Positions 8,949-17,814 of a stretch of 64,000 nt of DNA are shown one piece after another; positions within the stretch are counted from its first letter, which is position 1, and each line of letters opens with the position of its first letter. Where the stretch lies: assembly GCA_964522525.1 (NCBI GenBank), contig CAZFWG010000011.1:1-64000 (forward strand), written 5' to 3'. The position numbers and the translations under genes were made by a program. The notes beneath the pieces are model-generated. The model was not told the origin of the DNA and did not search any database. It saw only the letters and a list, made by a program, of their open reading frames with translations. Origin of the DNA: CAYUYV01 sp964522525. GTDB lineage: Bacteria; Pseudomonadota; Alphaproteobacteria; JAJFIK01.

Positions 8949-9466
8949 TGACGTCCCTCACCTCTTGTCGTGCGATTTAAGTCTCCGTGCACGACTATAC
9001 GCCTCTGTCCTAGCCGGAACAGACCCACAGGTCCATATCGCCCGGTGGCCTGAACGCCGCACACGGCAAGACCGAGCCTTGTCAGCTACACGTTCCGCTT
9101 GCATGGAAGCAAAAGAGAAGACAAGGTGGGGCGGGTCAACCCTCGGCGAGAGGGGGGATGAAACCGTTGGGTCGAAACCCGCCCCTTGCACCCCGCAGTG
9201 GCCGCGCATTCGCGGGGTGCAATCCTATAAACAAACCAAACCTGATATTCGAACGGCCCCCGAAACCAAAATTCGTTTCGCCCAACCGAGACCGCCGTCT
9301 TTCGCTCAATCCAAGCGTTAAAATAAACTCAACCAAAATGTCATAAATGTGTTGCGAATGGTGCCGCCACGGGGCAGTGCTCCCGCAATCCGACATGCTC
9401 AGGCATTGCACAAGCAGGTTTCGGGCCAGGGATGGCTGCTGAGGGTTTCGCGGCTTCGGCGCCAGC
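8949..9466. other. 518-bp leader/intergenic region between ccmI and ccmF
   Basis: No gene is supported. ccmE commonly lies at this position in alphaproteobacteria, but no reading frame here shows CcmE features such as the haem-binding His-containing KHDE-type motif. Around 9290-9350 the DNA is AT-rich and may hold a leftward promoter for ccmFH. A strong inverted repeat lies at 9186-9222. Confidence 0.5.
9186..9222. repeat. 11-bp perfect inverted repeat (hairpin) in the ccmF leader
   Basis: TTGCACCCCGC (9186-9196) pairs perfectly with GCGGGGTGCAA (9212-9222) across a 15-nt loop. No T run follows on either strand, so it is not an ordinary intrinsic terminator. It lies about 240 bp upstream of ccmF and would be in a long 5' leader if transcription starts in the AT-rich stretch near 9300. 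It could be a protein-binding site or an RNA structure. Confidence 0.6.
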
Positions 9467-10417
9467 CTAGTTCCGCTGCGGCGGCGTGACGCGCGCGGCG
9501 GCGTCGATCTGTTGAAGCGCCTCCGGCTGATCCTGGAACACGACGCGGGCGCGCGTGATGGCATCCTGCCGATCCCCGTCACGCCCCAGAACGCCGTAGC
9601 TGCGGATCAGCCGCAGCCAGCCTCCCAGATCGTCGGGCTGGTCGCGCAGGCGGCTGTCCAATCCGGCCACCATCTGTTCGATCATCGCCTCGCGGTCCTC
9701 GGGCGCCATTTCGGCGGCGGCGGCCATGGCGGCCTGGTCGGGTCCCGGACGGGCCTCGGCCGGACTGCCCTCAGGCGAGACACCGTCGACCCGGTTCAAT
9801 TGCCAGCGCGCGAGGCCGGCCCACGGCGTCTCTCCCCGTTCCACGAGGCTCACATAGATTTCGCGGGCCCGCTCCACGTCCCCCTCCTGTTCCGAGGCCA
9901 CGCCATCTAGGAGCAACGCGCCCGGATTTTCCGGATCGAGATCAAGGGCCGCGTCGACCGCCGCCTTCGCCGATTGGGTCACTTCGCCGCCCGAGGCCTG
10001 GGTCCGTGCCTCGGCCAGGCGGACCAGCAGGTCGACATCCGGTCCCAGGACCAGAAGCGCCCGGCCATAGGCCTCCGCCCCTTCCGCGAACTGTCCCGTG
10101 GCCACGCGCACGGTGCCCAAATGACGCCAGGCCTCGCCGTCCTCCGGCTCGACCTTGACCCTCTGCTCAAGGATGAAAATGATCTCCTGGGGCGACAGGC
10201 TGGAGGGATCGCGGCCGCGCAGGGCCTCGAGGCGATCGGCCTGGGCCTGCCCCGGCAGGTTGGGCGCGCCCAGAACGGCATAGAGGCCGCCCGCCATCAT
10301 AGCGATCAGCGCCAAGACGGCGAGGCCAACGGTCCGGTCCTTAGGCTGGGTCATCAGGGGGGCCGCCATCAAGGCAAGCACGGGCACCATCAATGCCGCG
10401 ATCAGGGCCCAGATCAT
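9467..10417 (-). CDS. ccmI: cytochrome c maturation protein CcmI (CycH), TPR protein
   Basis: Apocytochrome c chaperone of the haem lyase complex, 316 aa. Two N-terminal TM helices (about 3-23 and 30-52) enclose a short cytosolic loop; the rest is periplasmic and holds TPR-like repeats (about 75-190, e.g. GEAWRHLGTVRVATGQFAEGAEAY) and a second helical region rich in Asp/Arg. The start has GGAGGA about 8 nt upstream. It is the first ccm gene in this leftward block, followed after 518 bp by ccmF and ccmH. Confidence 0.9.
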   Translation of the reverse strand: MIWALIAALMVPVLALMAAPLMTQPKDRTVGLAVLALIAMMAGGLYAVLGAPNLPGQAQADRLEALRGRDPSSLSPQEIIFILEQRVKVEPEDGEAWRHLGTVRVATGQFAEGAEAYGRALLVLGPDVDLLVRLAEARTQASGGEVTQSAKAAVDAALDLDPENPGALLLDGVASEQEGDVERAREIYVSLVERGETPWAGLARWQLNRVDGVSPEGSPAEARPGPDQAAMAAAAEMAPEDREAMIEQMVAGLDSRLRDQPDDLGGWLRLIRSYGVLGRDGDRQDAITRARVVFQDQPEALQQIDAAARVTPPQRN

Positions 10418-10537
10418 GTCACTTTCCTCCGCGCCCTAAACGGGACCGCATGAGACGGAATGTCCATCCCGTTTCAGGTTATTGTTTGTATTCGCCGCCA
10501 ACCGAAAACCGGTCGACACGGCATAGCCTGACATCAC

Positions 10538-11194
10538 CTAGACCAGATCCGTCAACTGGGACCGAAAAACGGCGATGTGATTATTGGCGGGCATGTCATG
10601 GACCGACGCCAAGTGCAAGCCGTTGGCCGCGCCCAGAACCTCCAGGGCGTCCAGGTCCCGCACGCCCCATTCCGGATCACGGGCCCGCAACGCCGCGTCA
10701 AAACGCGCATTGGACGGGGCGTGGTGTTTGCCGCCGCGCATGAACGGACCATACAAGATCAGCATTCCGCCCTCGGCCAGATGACGGCCGGCCCCCGCAA
10801 AGAGCCCTTCGGACGCGGTCCAGGGCGCGATATGCACCATATTGATGCTCAAGATGACGTCGAAGACCGCCTCCGCCGGCAACGGCCAGACATCCCGCCG
10901 CACGTCAAGATCGATCGGCTCCTTGATCTCCGACAGCCCAATATGATCCCGCCAGGAGGCGATGCTGGCGCGGGCTTCCGGTTCCGGGTCGCTGGGCTGC
11001 CATGTCTGAACCTTAAGCGCGGGCGCGCAATGCATCGCGTGCTCCCCCGTCCCGCTACCGATCTCGAGAACCCGCGCGGCAGGTGGAAACACCTGGCGCA
11101 GGACCTCCAGGATCGGCTCCCTATTGCGTTCAGCGGACACGGAATATTGCCGCGCGTCCCGTTTGTTCGCTGTCTGATCGGGCATGGATGTCAT
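10538..11194 (-). CDS. DUF938 family SAM-dependent methyltransferase
   Basis: Class I methyltransferase-like protein of 218 aa. Motif I is VLEIGSGTGEHA, followed by the DUF938 features WQPSDPEPEA and ILSINMVHIAPW, and LILYGPFMRGGKHHAPSN near the C terminus. The substrate is not known for the family. I chose the ATG at 11194 because GAGGAC lies about 10 nt upstream; the frame is open further upstream but without family sequence. It is divergent from the GH9-like gene with about 130 bp between the two starts. Confidence 0.85.
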   Translation of the reverse strand: MTSMPDQTANKRDARQYSVSAERNREPILEVLRQVFPPAARVLEIGSGTGEHAMHCAPALKVQTWQPSDPEPEARASIASWRDHIGLSEIKEPIDLDVRRDVWPLPAEAVFDVILSINMVHIAPWTASEGLFAGAGRHLAEGGMLILYGPFMRGGKHHAPSNARFDAALRARDPEWGVRDLDALEVLGAANGLHLASVHDMPANNHIAVFRSQLTDLV

Positions 11195-11327
11195 CACTGT
11201 CCTCATCGCCGCGCCGTCCCGGAGCAAGGGCACAGGGTCAACCGCAAACCCTCTTTTCCGTTTACCGCTGGCCAACAAACGGCCCTTAAGGTCAAGCACA
11301 TCATTGGCTCGCGCGAAAGACCCTGTC

Positions 11328-13010
11328 ATGCGAACACGCCTGATTCCCTCCCTCACCCGGCGCGATGTGCTGAGCGCAAGCGCGGCTTCCGTCGTCGCCC
11401 TTGTCCCCGCCCCTCTTCCGGCCGCGAATCCGGCGAGCGCCCGACCGTCGCCAGCACTGCCGGGCCGCGTTCATCTCGACCAGATCGGCTTTCCGGCGAC
11501 GGGCGCGATTTGGGCGCTCCATGTGAGCCCGGTCCGCCAGCTGCTCGATCCCCAACGGGTATTCGTGGAGCATGTCGAGGGAATGACGGCGCCCAGACCG
11601 CTGCGCGCCACCACCGACCCGGTTTATGATTTCCAAGCGGATCAATTCAGTTCGAGGCTCCTGATGCCGGAGTTCGAGGTCCCCGGCGTCTATCGCCTGC
11701 GGATGGGAACGTGGACATCGGAGCCGTTCCTGGTCTCGGACGGGCTTTGGCAAGGCATCCTTCAGGACGCGCTGCGCAGCTTCTATCTTCAACGCTGCGG
11801 TGTTGCCCTCAACGATCCCCGTTCGGGTCTGCGCCATCGTCCGTGCCATGTCGACGACAACATCCTGGCGGACGGATCGGTCCGGGCCGGCGGCGGTTGG
11901 CACGAAGGACCGAGCTACGACAAGACCGTCCGTACCGCAGCCTATGTCCTGGGCCACGTGCTAGGCGCCTTTCTGGCCCAACCGTCCCCCTTCGGCGATC
12001 GTCAGACCCGGATTCCCGAAAGCGGCAATGGCCAACCCGACGCCCTTGATGAAATGCAGGTCAGCCTCACCTGGCTCATGGGTTTGCAACGGGAAGACGG
12101 CGGGGTCCACGGCGGCGTCCGCGCCACGACCGCCACCGGTCCGGTCATGCCCCATGATGATATAGCGCCGCGGGTCCTGCTGCCGGTTACGCTCGCCGAC
12201 ACGAGCCTGGCGAGCGCGGCCATGGCGCTCGGTGCCCGTACCTTTCGGACCCGGAACGCCGATCTTTCCCGTGAACTGGAGGCGTGCTGCGCGCGGGGTT
12301 TGGCCTTCATCGAGGCGCATCAGATGCAAGCGCCCGTACCGGCCGCCGCCTGGTCGGCGCGCCTGTGGGCCTTGAGTGAATGGGCGCTTTTGACCGACGA
12401 CCCGAAGGTCCATGCCCGGTTGGCGGCCGCCTGGGGTGGCCGTCCCTTCAACCCTCCGGCGCCGGAAGACACGGCCGGCTTTGCCATGCTTCATCGGCTT
12501 TCGGCCATGGACAGCGATCCTCAAGGTCTCCATGGTCTTTTTACGGACTCCCTGGTCGCCTGGTCCGAAGCGATGTGCAGCCTCGTGGCCTTGTCCCCTT
12601 ACGGCGTGGCCGAGCACCGCTTCACGACGGGTTCGAACCGCCGGGTCGCGGCCACCGGGGCAAGCCTTGCCGCCGCCTACTCGATCCGTCCGTCTCCGGA
12701 TTTACGGGCGGTAGCTCATGATCACCTGCACTATCTTCTGGGACGCAACGCCGTCGGCCAGTCCTTCATCAGCGGTCCCGGTCCCCATGCCGCCGCCGAT
12801 ATGCGTCATCCCATGGCCCAGGCCAGCAACAAGATCCTGCCGGGTTTCCTGGTCACCGGGCCCGATCGCGCCGCCACCGACCCCAGAACACCCAAAGCCC
12901 GAGGCGCCGCAAGCTACGCCGATCATCATGGGGCTGCGGACAGCAACAGCGCCAGCCTGTCAGCGACGGCCGCCCTCATTGCCCTGATTGCCGGCTTGAT
13001 GGGGACCTGA
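11328..13010 (+). CDS. GH9-like glycoside hydrolase-fold protein lacking the catalytic residues
   Basis: Exported protein of 560 aa. The N terminus has a Tat-like TRRDVL followed by a hydrophobic Ala/Val stretch. Residues about 45-140 resemble the Ig-like domain that precedes bacterial GH9 modules (VHLDQIGFPATGA ... VPGVYRLR). Residues 145-560 follow the GH9 alpha/alpha-barrel: GGGWHEGPSYDKTV (188-201), DALDEMQVSLTWLMGLQ (238-254), LLGRNAVGQSFISG (470-483) and NKILPGFLVTGP (501-512). Active GH9 enzymes read GGWHDAGDYGK with two Asp; here it is EGPS. The C-terminal NE-type acid motif is also not kept (DSNSASLS at about 538-545). It is probably non-catalytic or strongly altered. The start is followed directly by the signal sequence. 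Confidence 0.72.
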   Translation: MRTRLIPSLTRRDVLSASAASVVALVPAPLPAANPASARPSPALPGRVHLDQIGFPATGAIWALHVSPVRQLLDPQRVFVEHVEGMTAPRPLRATTDPVYDFQADQFSSRLLMPEFEVPGVYRLRMGTWTSEPFLVSDGLWQGILQDALRSFYLQRCGVALNDPRSGLRHRPCHVDDNILADGSVRAGGGWHEGPSYDKTVRTAAYVLGHVLGAFLAQPSPFGDRQTRIPESGNGQPDALDEMQVSLTWLMGLQREDGGVHGGVRATTATGPVMPHDDIAPRVLLPVTLADTSLASAAMALGARTFRTRNADLSRELEACCARGLAFIEAHQMQAPVPAAAWSARLWALSEWALLTDDPKVHARLAAAWGGRPFNPPAPEDTAGFAMLHRLSAMDSDPQGLHGLFTDSLVAWSEAMCSLVALSPYGVAEHRFTTGSNRRVAATGASLAAAYSIRPSPDLRAVAHDHLHYLLGRNAVGQSFISGPGPHAAADMRHPMAQASNKILPGFLVTGPDRAATDPRTPKARGAASYADHHGAADSNSASLSATAALIALIAGLMGT

Positions 13011-13038
13011 CGGCCTCCGCTTTTGGAGCGGGAGACTC

Positions 13039-14445
13039 CTAAACGGCTTCCTTGCGGGCCAGGTCCACCTTGCGGGACCAGATGTCCGCTTGATCCGCTT
13101 CCATCAGTCCACGACACAGATCGAGGGCCAGTTGGACATGGGCTTCCACCAGCGGACGGATGTCAACGCTGGCCGTTCTCAACTCGGCCATCACCTCGCC
13201 TATATAGGCTTCAAGCGCTTCCTGAATTTCCGTCACTAGATTGAGGTAGGGGCCGGCAAAGGCGGCAGGCTCGGCGAGATATCGGATATCGGCCAGGAAG
13301 GTGACCGCGTCCACCGCGGCCGCGTGCTGTGCTGCATCCGGAACCACGGACAGATCCGGTGATCCCGCCCCGAAAACCGCCGTCCCCTTCATGGGAACGG
13401 CCCATCGGATCTCCGACAGGACGCGTTTCAGCACGCCTTCCATCTTTTCGGCGATCCGCGCCTTTGAATGGCTCAACAGGGTGCCCCAATCCCCGTCCCG
13501 CGTAATGTTCATTTCCGCCGTGATGCCCTGACTCAGGCTGACATAGTAGCTCAATTGATGGTGGACATCGCGCAAGTCAGCCCGGCTAATGTCCAACGCC
13601 TCGAAAAAAGCCACCGACTGGTCGAGATCGGCGAACAACAGGCTGCCGCAGGTACCGAGATCGCTCTGGGCGACGAGCGTATCCGTGGACCGGTTCGTCA
13701 GCCTACCGAGCAAGCGCAGAGTCTGCCAGGGCTTGGCCAGGCGGCCCATGACCATAAAAATGATATAGGGAGCGTGGTCGGGCATGTGTTCGACAATCGC
13801 CTCATAGGAGGCGCGCACCTCCTCGATATGTTCATCTTCGAGGACCTGGATCGGATTGGGCAGGACATCGGTCAAGGCAAGGATGTCGACCGCGAGGTCG
13901 AGGACCATGGCAATGTCCCGGGCATCCTCGATAACGATCTCATCGCCCAGCTTGTCGACAAGGCGGGCATAGTCCGCGCTACCCGGTCGCACGTTTCGCA
14001 AGGCCTTGCCCAGGGTCATGGCCGTAACCCCATGGAGCTGAGTCGCCGCATCGCGGATCCGTCGGGCATCGCCCGAGCGCAAAGCCTCGACGACCGTGTC
14101 ACACAGCAGGACCATGCGATCAGGCATCAGATCATTGGCGAGCCAATCCCAGATCGGGATGATCGAACTGCGCCGGATCCGGCCCTTGTGCTTCTGAGCG
14201 TCATGGCCGACGCCGAGCAGGTCTTCAAAGGGCTGACAAAAAACACGCAGGGGCGTCGGTGTGCGCCGGACGACACGATCAGCCCGTTGCAGCGCGGGCC
14301 GGATCGCTTCCAGAATCAGCTCATGGGGCAGGTCCGAATGCCCTTCCAGACGTCCCTGTTCCACGGCCGCAACAAGGGTCGTCGCCGACGAGGGGGAAAG
14401 GGTACCCAGGAACCCGTGCAGTGCGCCCGCCTTAGACTGGCCCAT
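13039..14445 (-). CDS. conserved hypothetical protein
   Basis: Soluble, largely helical protein of 468 aa that I do not recognise. There is no signal peptide or TM segment. Visible features are an N-terminal Arg-rich helix pair (ALQRADRVVRRTPTPLRVFCQPFEDLL), a middle region with hydrophobic helices (YIIFMVMGRLAKPWQTLRLLGRL) and a C terminus rich in Glu/Leu helices ending ARKEAV. The length and even composition support a real gene. The ATG at 14445 with GGAAG 9 nt upstream is preferred to a TTG at 14490. It converges with the GH9-like gene and lies upstream of the PhoQ-like gene in opposite order, so context gives no function. Confidence 0.75.
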   Translation of the reverse strand: MGQSKAGALHGFLGTLSPSSATTLVAAVEQGRLEGHSDLPHELILEAIRPALQRADRVVRRTPTPLRVFCQPFEDLLGVGHDAQKHKGRIRRSSIIPIWDWLANDLMPDRMVLLCDTVVEALRSGDARRIRDAATQLHGVTAMTLGKALRNVRPGSADYARLVDKLGDEIVIEDARDIAMVLDLAVDILALTDVLPNPIQVLEDEHIEEVRASYEAIVEHMPDHAPYIIFMVMGRLAKPWQTLRLLGRLTNRSTDTLVAQSDLGTCGSLLFADLDQSVAFFEALDISRADLRDVHHQLSYYVSLSQGITAEMNITRDGDWGTLLSHSKARIAEKMEGVLKRVLSEIRWAVPMKGTAVFGAGSPDLSVVPDAAQHAAAVDAVTFLADIRYLAEPAAFAGPYLNLVTEIQEALEAYIGEVMAELRTASVDIRPLVEAHVQLALDLCRGLMEADQADIWSRKVDLARKEAV

Positions 14446-14532
14446 GGTTGCCACTTCCGATTGGTGCTTTACGAAACCGATGCGCGGCAACGATATCGGC
14501 GGGCCGTTAACAAAGAGATGAAAGGGCGCGCG

Positions 14533-15915
14533 TCACGCCCGCGGCAGGGACAACCGGGCCTCGAGACCTCCGAGCGGCGAACGGTCCAAGGAGAAATCCC
14601 CCCGGTGGGCCTGGGCGATGTCATCCACAATGGCAAGACCGAGGCCCGAGCCCGGCACCGTCTCATCCAAACGCACGCCCCGCTGGAGGGCCGCGTGACA
14701 TTGTTCCGGCTCGAGACCGGGGCCGTCATCGCCGATGGTCAGGAGCACCATGTCGCCGTCGAGTCGGGCCGTGATGGCGATCCGGCTTGCCGCCCATTTG
14801 AACGCGTTGTCGAGCAGGTTGCCGACCATGTCTTCGAGGTCCGACCGTTCGCCCCGGATGGCCAGGGATGCGGGCACCTCGAAATCAACATCAAGGGACC
14901 GGTCCATATTGAGGCGCCGCAGTGTCCTGAGGATATCCTCGATCACCCCGTGCAATTCGGTGCGGGTGCCCAGCACATCGGCCGAGGCCGCCATGCGCGC
15001 CCGGGCCAGATAGTGGTCGACCTGCCGTCTCATGGTGGTCGTCTCCCGCAAGACCGGCCCGGCCAACGCGCCCTGATCCCGTTCCGCGCTGGTTTTCAGC
15101 ACACTGAGAGGGGTCTTCAAGGCATGGGCCAGATTGCCCACCTGAGTCCGGGCCCGCTCGACGACGGATTGATTGTGATCAAGCACGCGGTTGAGTTCAT
15201 CCGCCAGCGGCGCGATTTCGCTGGGGAAGCGGCCGTTCAAGCGCTCCGCCCGGCCGTCTCGAATCGCCGCGAGGCCATCGCGCACCTGCTCGAGAGGCGC
15301 CAGACCCAAGCGGACCTGGAGCACGAGACTGACGGCGAGAACCAAGGCCATCAGGACAAGCCCCCGGGCCAGCGTCTTCTGAAATGCCTGGATCTCCCGC
15401 TGCATCTCGCTGACATCCGCCGCGACGGCGACCCGCAGGGGCGTTTTCGCCCCCGGTATGCCGACCCGGCGCTCCACAACACGCAGGCTCTGGCCGTCGG
15501 GGCCCAGCGTGTAGGAGCGCGTGCTGCCGCGTCTCGGCGGCTCGGCCCTCAATTGAATGGCCTCGTCCCATAGCGACCGGGACCGCACCGGTGCATGGGT
15601 GGAGCCGTCCGGGGCAGTCCCCAGGGCCGCCACCTGCCAATACCATCCGGAATAGACACGATCGAAACGCGCGTCACTCATCCCACGCTTGAACACGATG
15701 GAGCCATCTTCCGCGATCGTCAGATCCGCCAGCAGATTGTCCATGACAACGCCGAGACGATCGTCGAGGAAGCGCTCGGCCGCCTCCCGGAAGACCTTTG
15801 TCAGCACCAAACCGCCCACGGTGAAACACAGAAGGCTCCAGAGAAGGGCGCCCGCCACCAGACGCACCGAGAGGGCATTGAAACTGAGGCCCGCGAAGAA
15901 CCGGCGGCGGCTCAT
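14533..15915 (-). CDS. PhoQ-like sensor histidine kinase
   Basis: Inner-membrane kinase of 460 aa: TM1 about 15-38, a periplasmic sensor domain of about 140 residues (with SGWYWQV), TM2 about 182-202, a HAMP-like linker, a DHp domain with phospho-acceptor His264 in NLAHALKTPLSVL (PhoQ-type HAL-KTPL), and a HATPase domain with N box NLLDNAFKWA and DDGPGL/GSGLGLAIV. The start overlaps the stop of the response regulator by 4 nt (ATGA), so the pair is co-translated. The PepSY protein gene just upstream belongs to the same operon. By analogy it senses divalent cations or envelope state; that is inference. Confidence 0.92.
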   Translation of the reverse strand: MSRRRFFAGLSFNALSVRLVAGALLWSLLCFTVGGLVLTKVFREAAERFLDDRLGVVMDNLLADLTIAEDGSIVFKRGMSDARFDRVYSGWYWQVAALGTAPDGSTHAPVRSRSLWDEAIQLRAEPPRRGSTRSYTLGPDGQSLRVVERRVGIPGAKTPLRVAVAADVSEMQREIQAFQKTLARGLVLMALVLAVSLVLQVRLGLAPLEQVRDGLAAIRDGRAERLNGRFPSEIAPLADELNRVLDHNQSVVERARTQVGNLAHALKTPLSVLKTSAERDQGALAGPVLRETTTMRRQVDHYLARARMAASADVLGTRTELHGVIEDILRTLRRLNMDRSLDVDFEVPASLAIRGERSDLEDMVGNLLDNAFKWAASRIAITARLDGDMVLLTIGDDGPGLEPEQCHAALQRGVRLDETVPGSGLGLAIVDDIAQAHRGDFSLDRSPLGGLEARLSLPRA

Positions 15916-16604
15916 CCCTCCTGCCCCACGGCATCGGTCGAAGGCTCATCCGTCTCAAGACGATAGCCCAGGCCCCGCACGGTCGCGATGCGATCGGCAC
16001 CGAGTTTCTTGCGCAGGCGACCGACAATGACCTCGATCGTATTGGAGTCCCGGTCATAGTCCTGGTCATAGAGATGCTCGACCAATTCGGTACGGGAGAT
16101 CACCCGCCCTGGATGATGCATCAGATAGGAGAGCAGCCGATACTCGAGGGAGGTCAGCTTTACGGGTTCCCCTTGTCGTGTGACCGATGCGGTGCGCGTG
16201 TCGAGGCGCAGATCGGCGCAGGCCAGTTCCGCCGAGGCATGACCCGCCGCCCGGCGCATCAGGGCACGCAGCCGGGCCAGAACTTCTTCCGTATGGAATG
16301 GTTTTGTGACGTAGTCGTCCGCCCCCGCATCCATGCCCGCCACCTTGTCGCGCCAGCGATCCCGTGCCGTCAGGATAAGGACGGGCATGGTCCGCCCGTC
16401 CTTGCGCCAGCGCTCGAGGACCGTGAGACCGTCCATGCCGGGCAGGCCCAGATCGAGGACGACCGCATCATAGGGTTCCGTGTCCCCCAGAAAGTGGCCC
16501 TCCTCCCCGTCATGGGCGACATCCACCACATAGCCGGCGCCGGTGAGCACGGCACCGAGCTCCTCGGCCAGGGACCGTTCGTCTTCAACAATCAAAAGGC
16601 GCAT
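15912..16604 (-). CDS. PhoP-like OmpR-family response regulator
   Basis: Transcription factor of 230 aa. The receiver carries E7/D8, phospho-acceptor D51 (AVVLDLGLPGMDG) and Lys in VTKPFHTEE; the winged helix has LTSLEYRLLSYLMHHPG and NTIEVIVGRLRKKLGADRIATVRGLGYRLE. The ATG at 16604 is preferred because AAGGAGG lies 5 nt upstream; two GTG codons precede it. It is coupled to the kinase downstream and follows the PepSY gene by about 30 nt. Confidence 0.93.
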   Translation of the reverse strand: MRLLIVEDERSLAEELGAVLTGAGYVVDVAHDGEEGHFLGDTEPYDAVVLDLGLPGMDGLTVLERWRKDGRTMPVLILTARDRWRDKVAGMDAGADDYVTKPFHTEEVLARLRALMRRAAGHASAELACADLRLDTRTASVTRQGEPVKLTSLEYRLLSYLMHHPGRVISRTELVEHLYDQDYDRDSNTIEVIVGRLRKKLGADRIATVRGLGYRLETDEPSTDAVGQEG

Positions 16605-16636
16605 CACCACCTCCTTGGACAGTGAGAAGGGCTGGC

Positions 16637-16996
16637 CTACCGCCGCCGGAGACTCCTCGACGGGCGGGACACTTTAAGAACGCGCCCGGTCCGGGCGTCG
16701 ACATTGATATGGAGGACTTCACCTTCCGCCGTCTGCCAGACGATGAAATAGATGCCCCTGTCGGTGCGATGCTCCGCATCAAGAAGGCGCCCGGGAAACC
16801 GTTTGCGCAATTGCTTGACGACAGTGCCCATGGGCACGAGCGTTCCCTGGCGCACATTGTCACGCACGCGGTCGTGGTCCTGGCGCGACGACTGGGCCTG
16901 GGCCGGGCCGGGCCCAAAACCGTCGAGGCCGCTGGTATCGACACCCATGGTGATGAGGCCGATCGCCAACCCGATGATGTGCAGCCGCGCGCGCAT
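16637..16996 (-). CDS. PepSY-domain periplasmic protein
   Basis: Small exported protein of 119 aa. The N-terminal hydrophobic stretch (about 4-35, ending in PAQAQ) is a signal peptide. Residues about 50-112 are a PepSY-like domain (VVKQLRKRFPGRLLDAE ... VLHINVDARTGRVLKV). The chosen ATG has AAGGA upstream. PepSY proteins encoded with PhoP/PhoQ-type pairs are common in proteobacteria and are thought to modulate the sensor or periplasmic proteases; their exact role is unproven. First gene of a three-gene operon. Confidence 0.82.
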   Translation of the reverse strand: MRARLHIIGLAIGLITMGVDTSGLDGFGPGPAQAQSSRQDHDRVRDNVRQGTLVPMGTVVKQLRKRFPGRLLDAEHRTDRGIYFIVWQTAEGEVLHINVDARTGRVLKVSRPSRSLRRR

Positions 16997-17096
16997 GCCT
17001 GTTCCTTGGGCCACCCAGAATTCCGCGAAACCCGCATCATGGGGGCTTCCGCCTGAACCCTATCTGAACCAGGCCCATCGAGGCAGCAGGATAGGA

Positions 17097-17543
17097 TCAG
17101 AGATCCTTTATTGTCTCCCGCAGGGCCGTAAGCGAGCGCTCGGCCTCCAGGAGACGTTCCTTGATCTTGACCTTCTCCCGGTGGTCGATCCGGCCGTCAT
17201 CGGAAAGCGACGCCTCCACTTCGCGCATCAGATCCGTGACATCGAACAGGGTGGAGGAGGCTTGCGTGCGCACCCCCTCGGATCGGTCGTCGCCCCCTTC
17301 GGACCGGGAAACGGCCACGAAAATCGAACTGTCGAGCATGAAATCGGCGATGCGGACATCACCGAGTATTTGAAGGATCCGCCGGGCTTCTTCGACACTG
17401 AATCGCACGCGACCGTAAAGGCGGCTATAGAGCGACTGTTCCTTCATCTCAAGCGCCGCCGCGACTTGCTTCACGCTCTGCACTTCTTCCACGATCAGCA
17501 GCTTATAAAGCAGCGTAGCAAACTCTTTTTCGTTATCTGCCAT
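17097..17543 (-). CDS. CII-like (phage CP76-type) HTH regulatory protein
   Basis: Soluble protein of 148 aa starting MADNEKEF. Residues about 20-65 form a helix-turn-helix-like region (QSVKQVAAALEMKEQSLYSR then VRFSVEEARRILQILGD), similar to phage CII/CP76 family regulators that also occur as resident chromosomal genes. The C-terminal third is a charged coiled-coil-like helix (KVKIKERLLEAERSLTALRETI). No other phage genes are nearby, so a domesticated regulator is more likely than a prophage. Family assignment is by eye. It stands alone, with AT-richer DNA upstream. Confidence 0.55.
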   Translation of the reverse strand: MADNEKEFATLLYKLLIVEEVQSVKQVAAALEMKEQSLYSRLYGRVRFSVEEARRILQILGDVRIADFMLDSSIFVAVSRSEGGDDRSEGVRTQASSTLFDVTDLMREVEASLSDDGRIDHREKVKIKERLLEAERSLTALRETIKDL

Positions 17544-17814
17544 GCGCTTCTGTACTCCCTCATTCTCGCCGCTGGTCGCTTCGCTCCCTGCAACAGCCCT
17601 GCCATACACTGTTAAAGAGTAGAGCGGTTTTCACGGAAGCAGGCGCCATCAAACAGTTGGCGCTTTTTGATGCCCCAAGAGTTGTCGAACGCGGCAGTTT
17701 TCCCGTTTACGGGTGAAACGAGAAACGGACTCTTTTTGAATGGTAAACCCGATTGACGGGTATTGAGACCCCGCAATTGGTTTTATACCTTTGGGGTGCC
17801 CCTGGACGTGGCGG
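17544..17814. other. AT-rich intergenic region with several short inverted repeats
   Basis: About 270 bp upstream of the CII-like gene. It contains small dyads on the minus strand such as GCGCCA-N9-TGGCGC, CCCGT-AA-ACGGG and ACCCG-N5-CGGGT within 150 bp. These could be operator sites for the adjacent regulator or a weak terminator of the gene at 17815; no coding region is seen. Confidence 0.35.

Noticed and set aside
8949..9466. Frameshifted ccmE in the ccmI-ccmF gap
   Set aside because: None of the reading frames shows CcmE features (TM anchor followed by the haem-binding His region).
13468..15573. 701-codon plus-strand open frame across the PhoQ-like gene and the neighbouring unknown
   Set aside because: Antisense to a clear histidine kinase and has no recognisable domain; codon-bias shadow.
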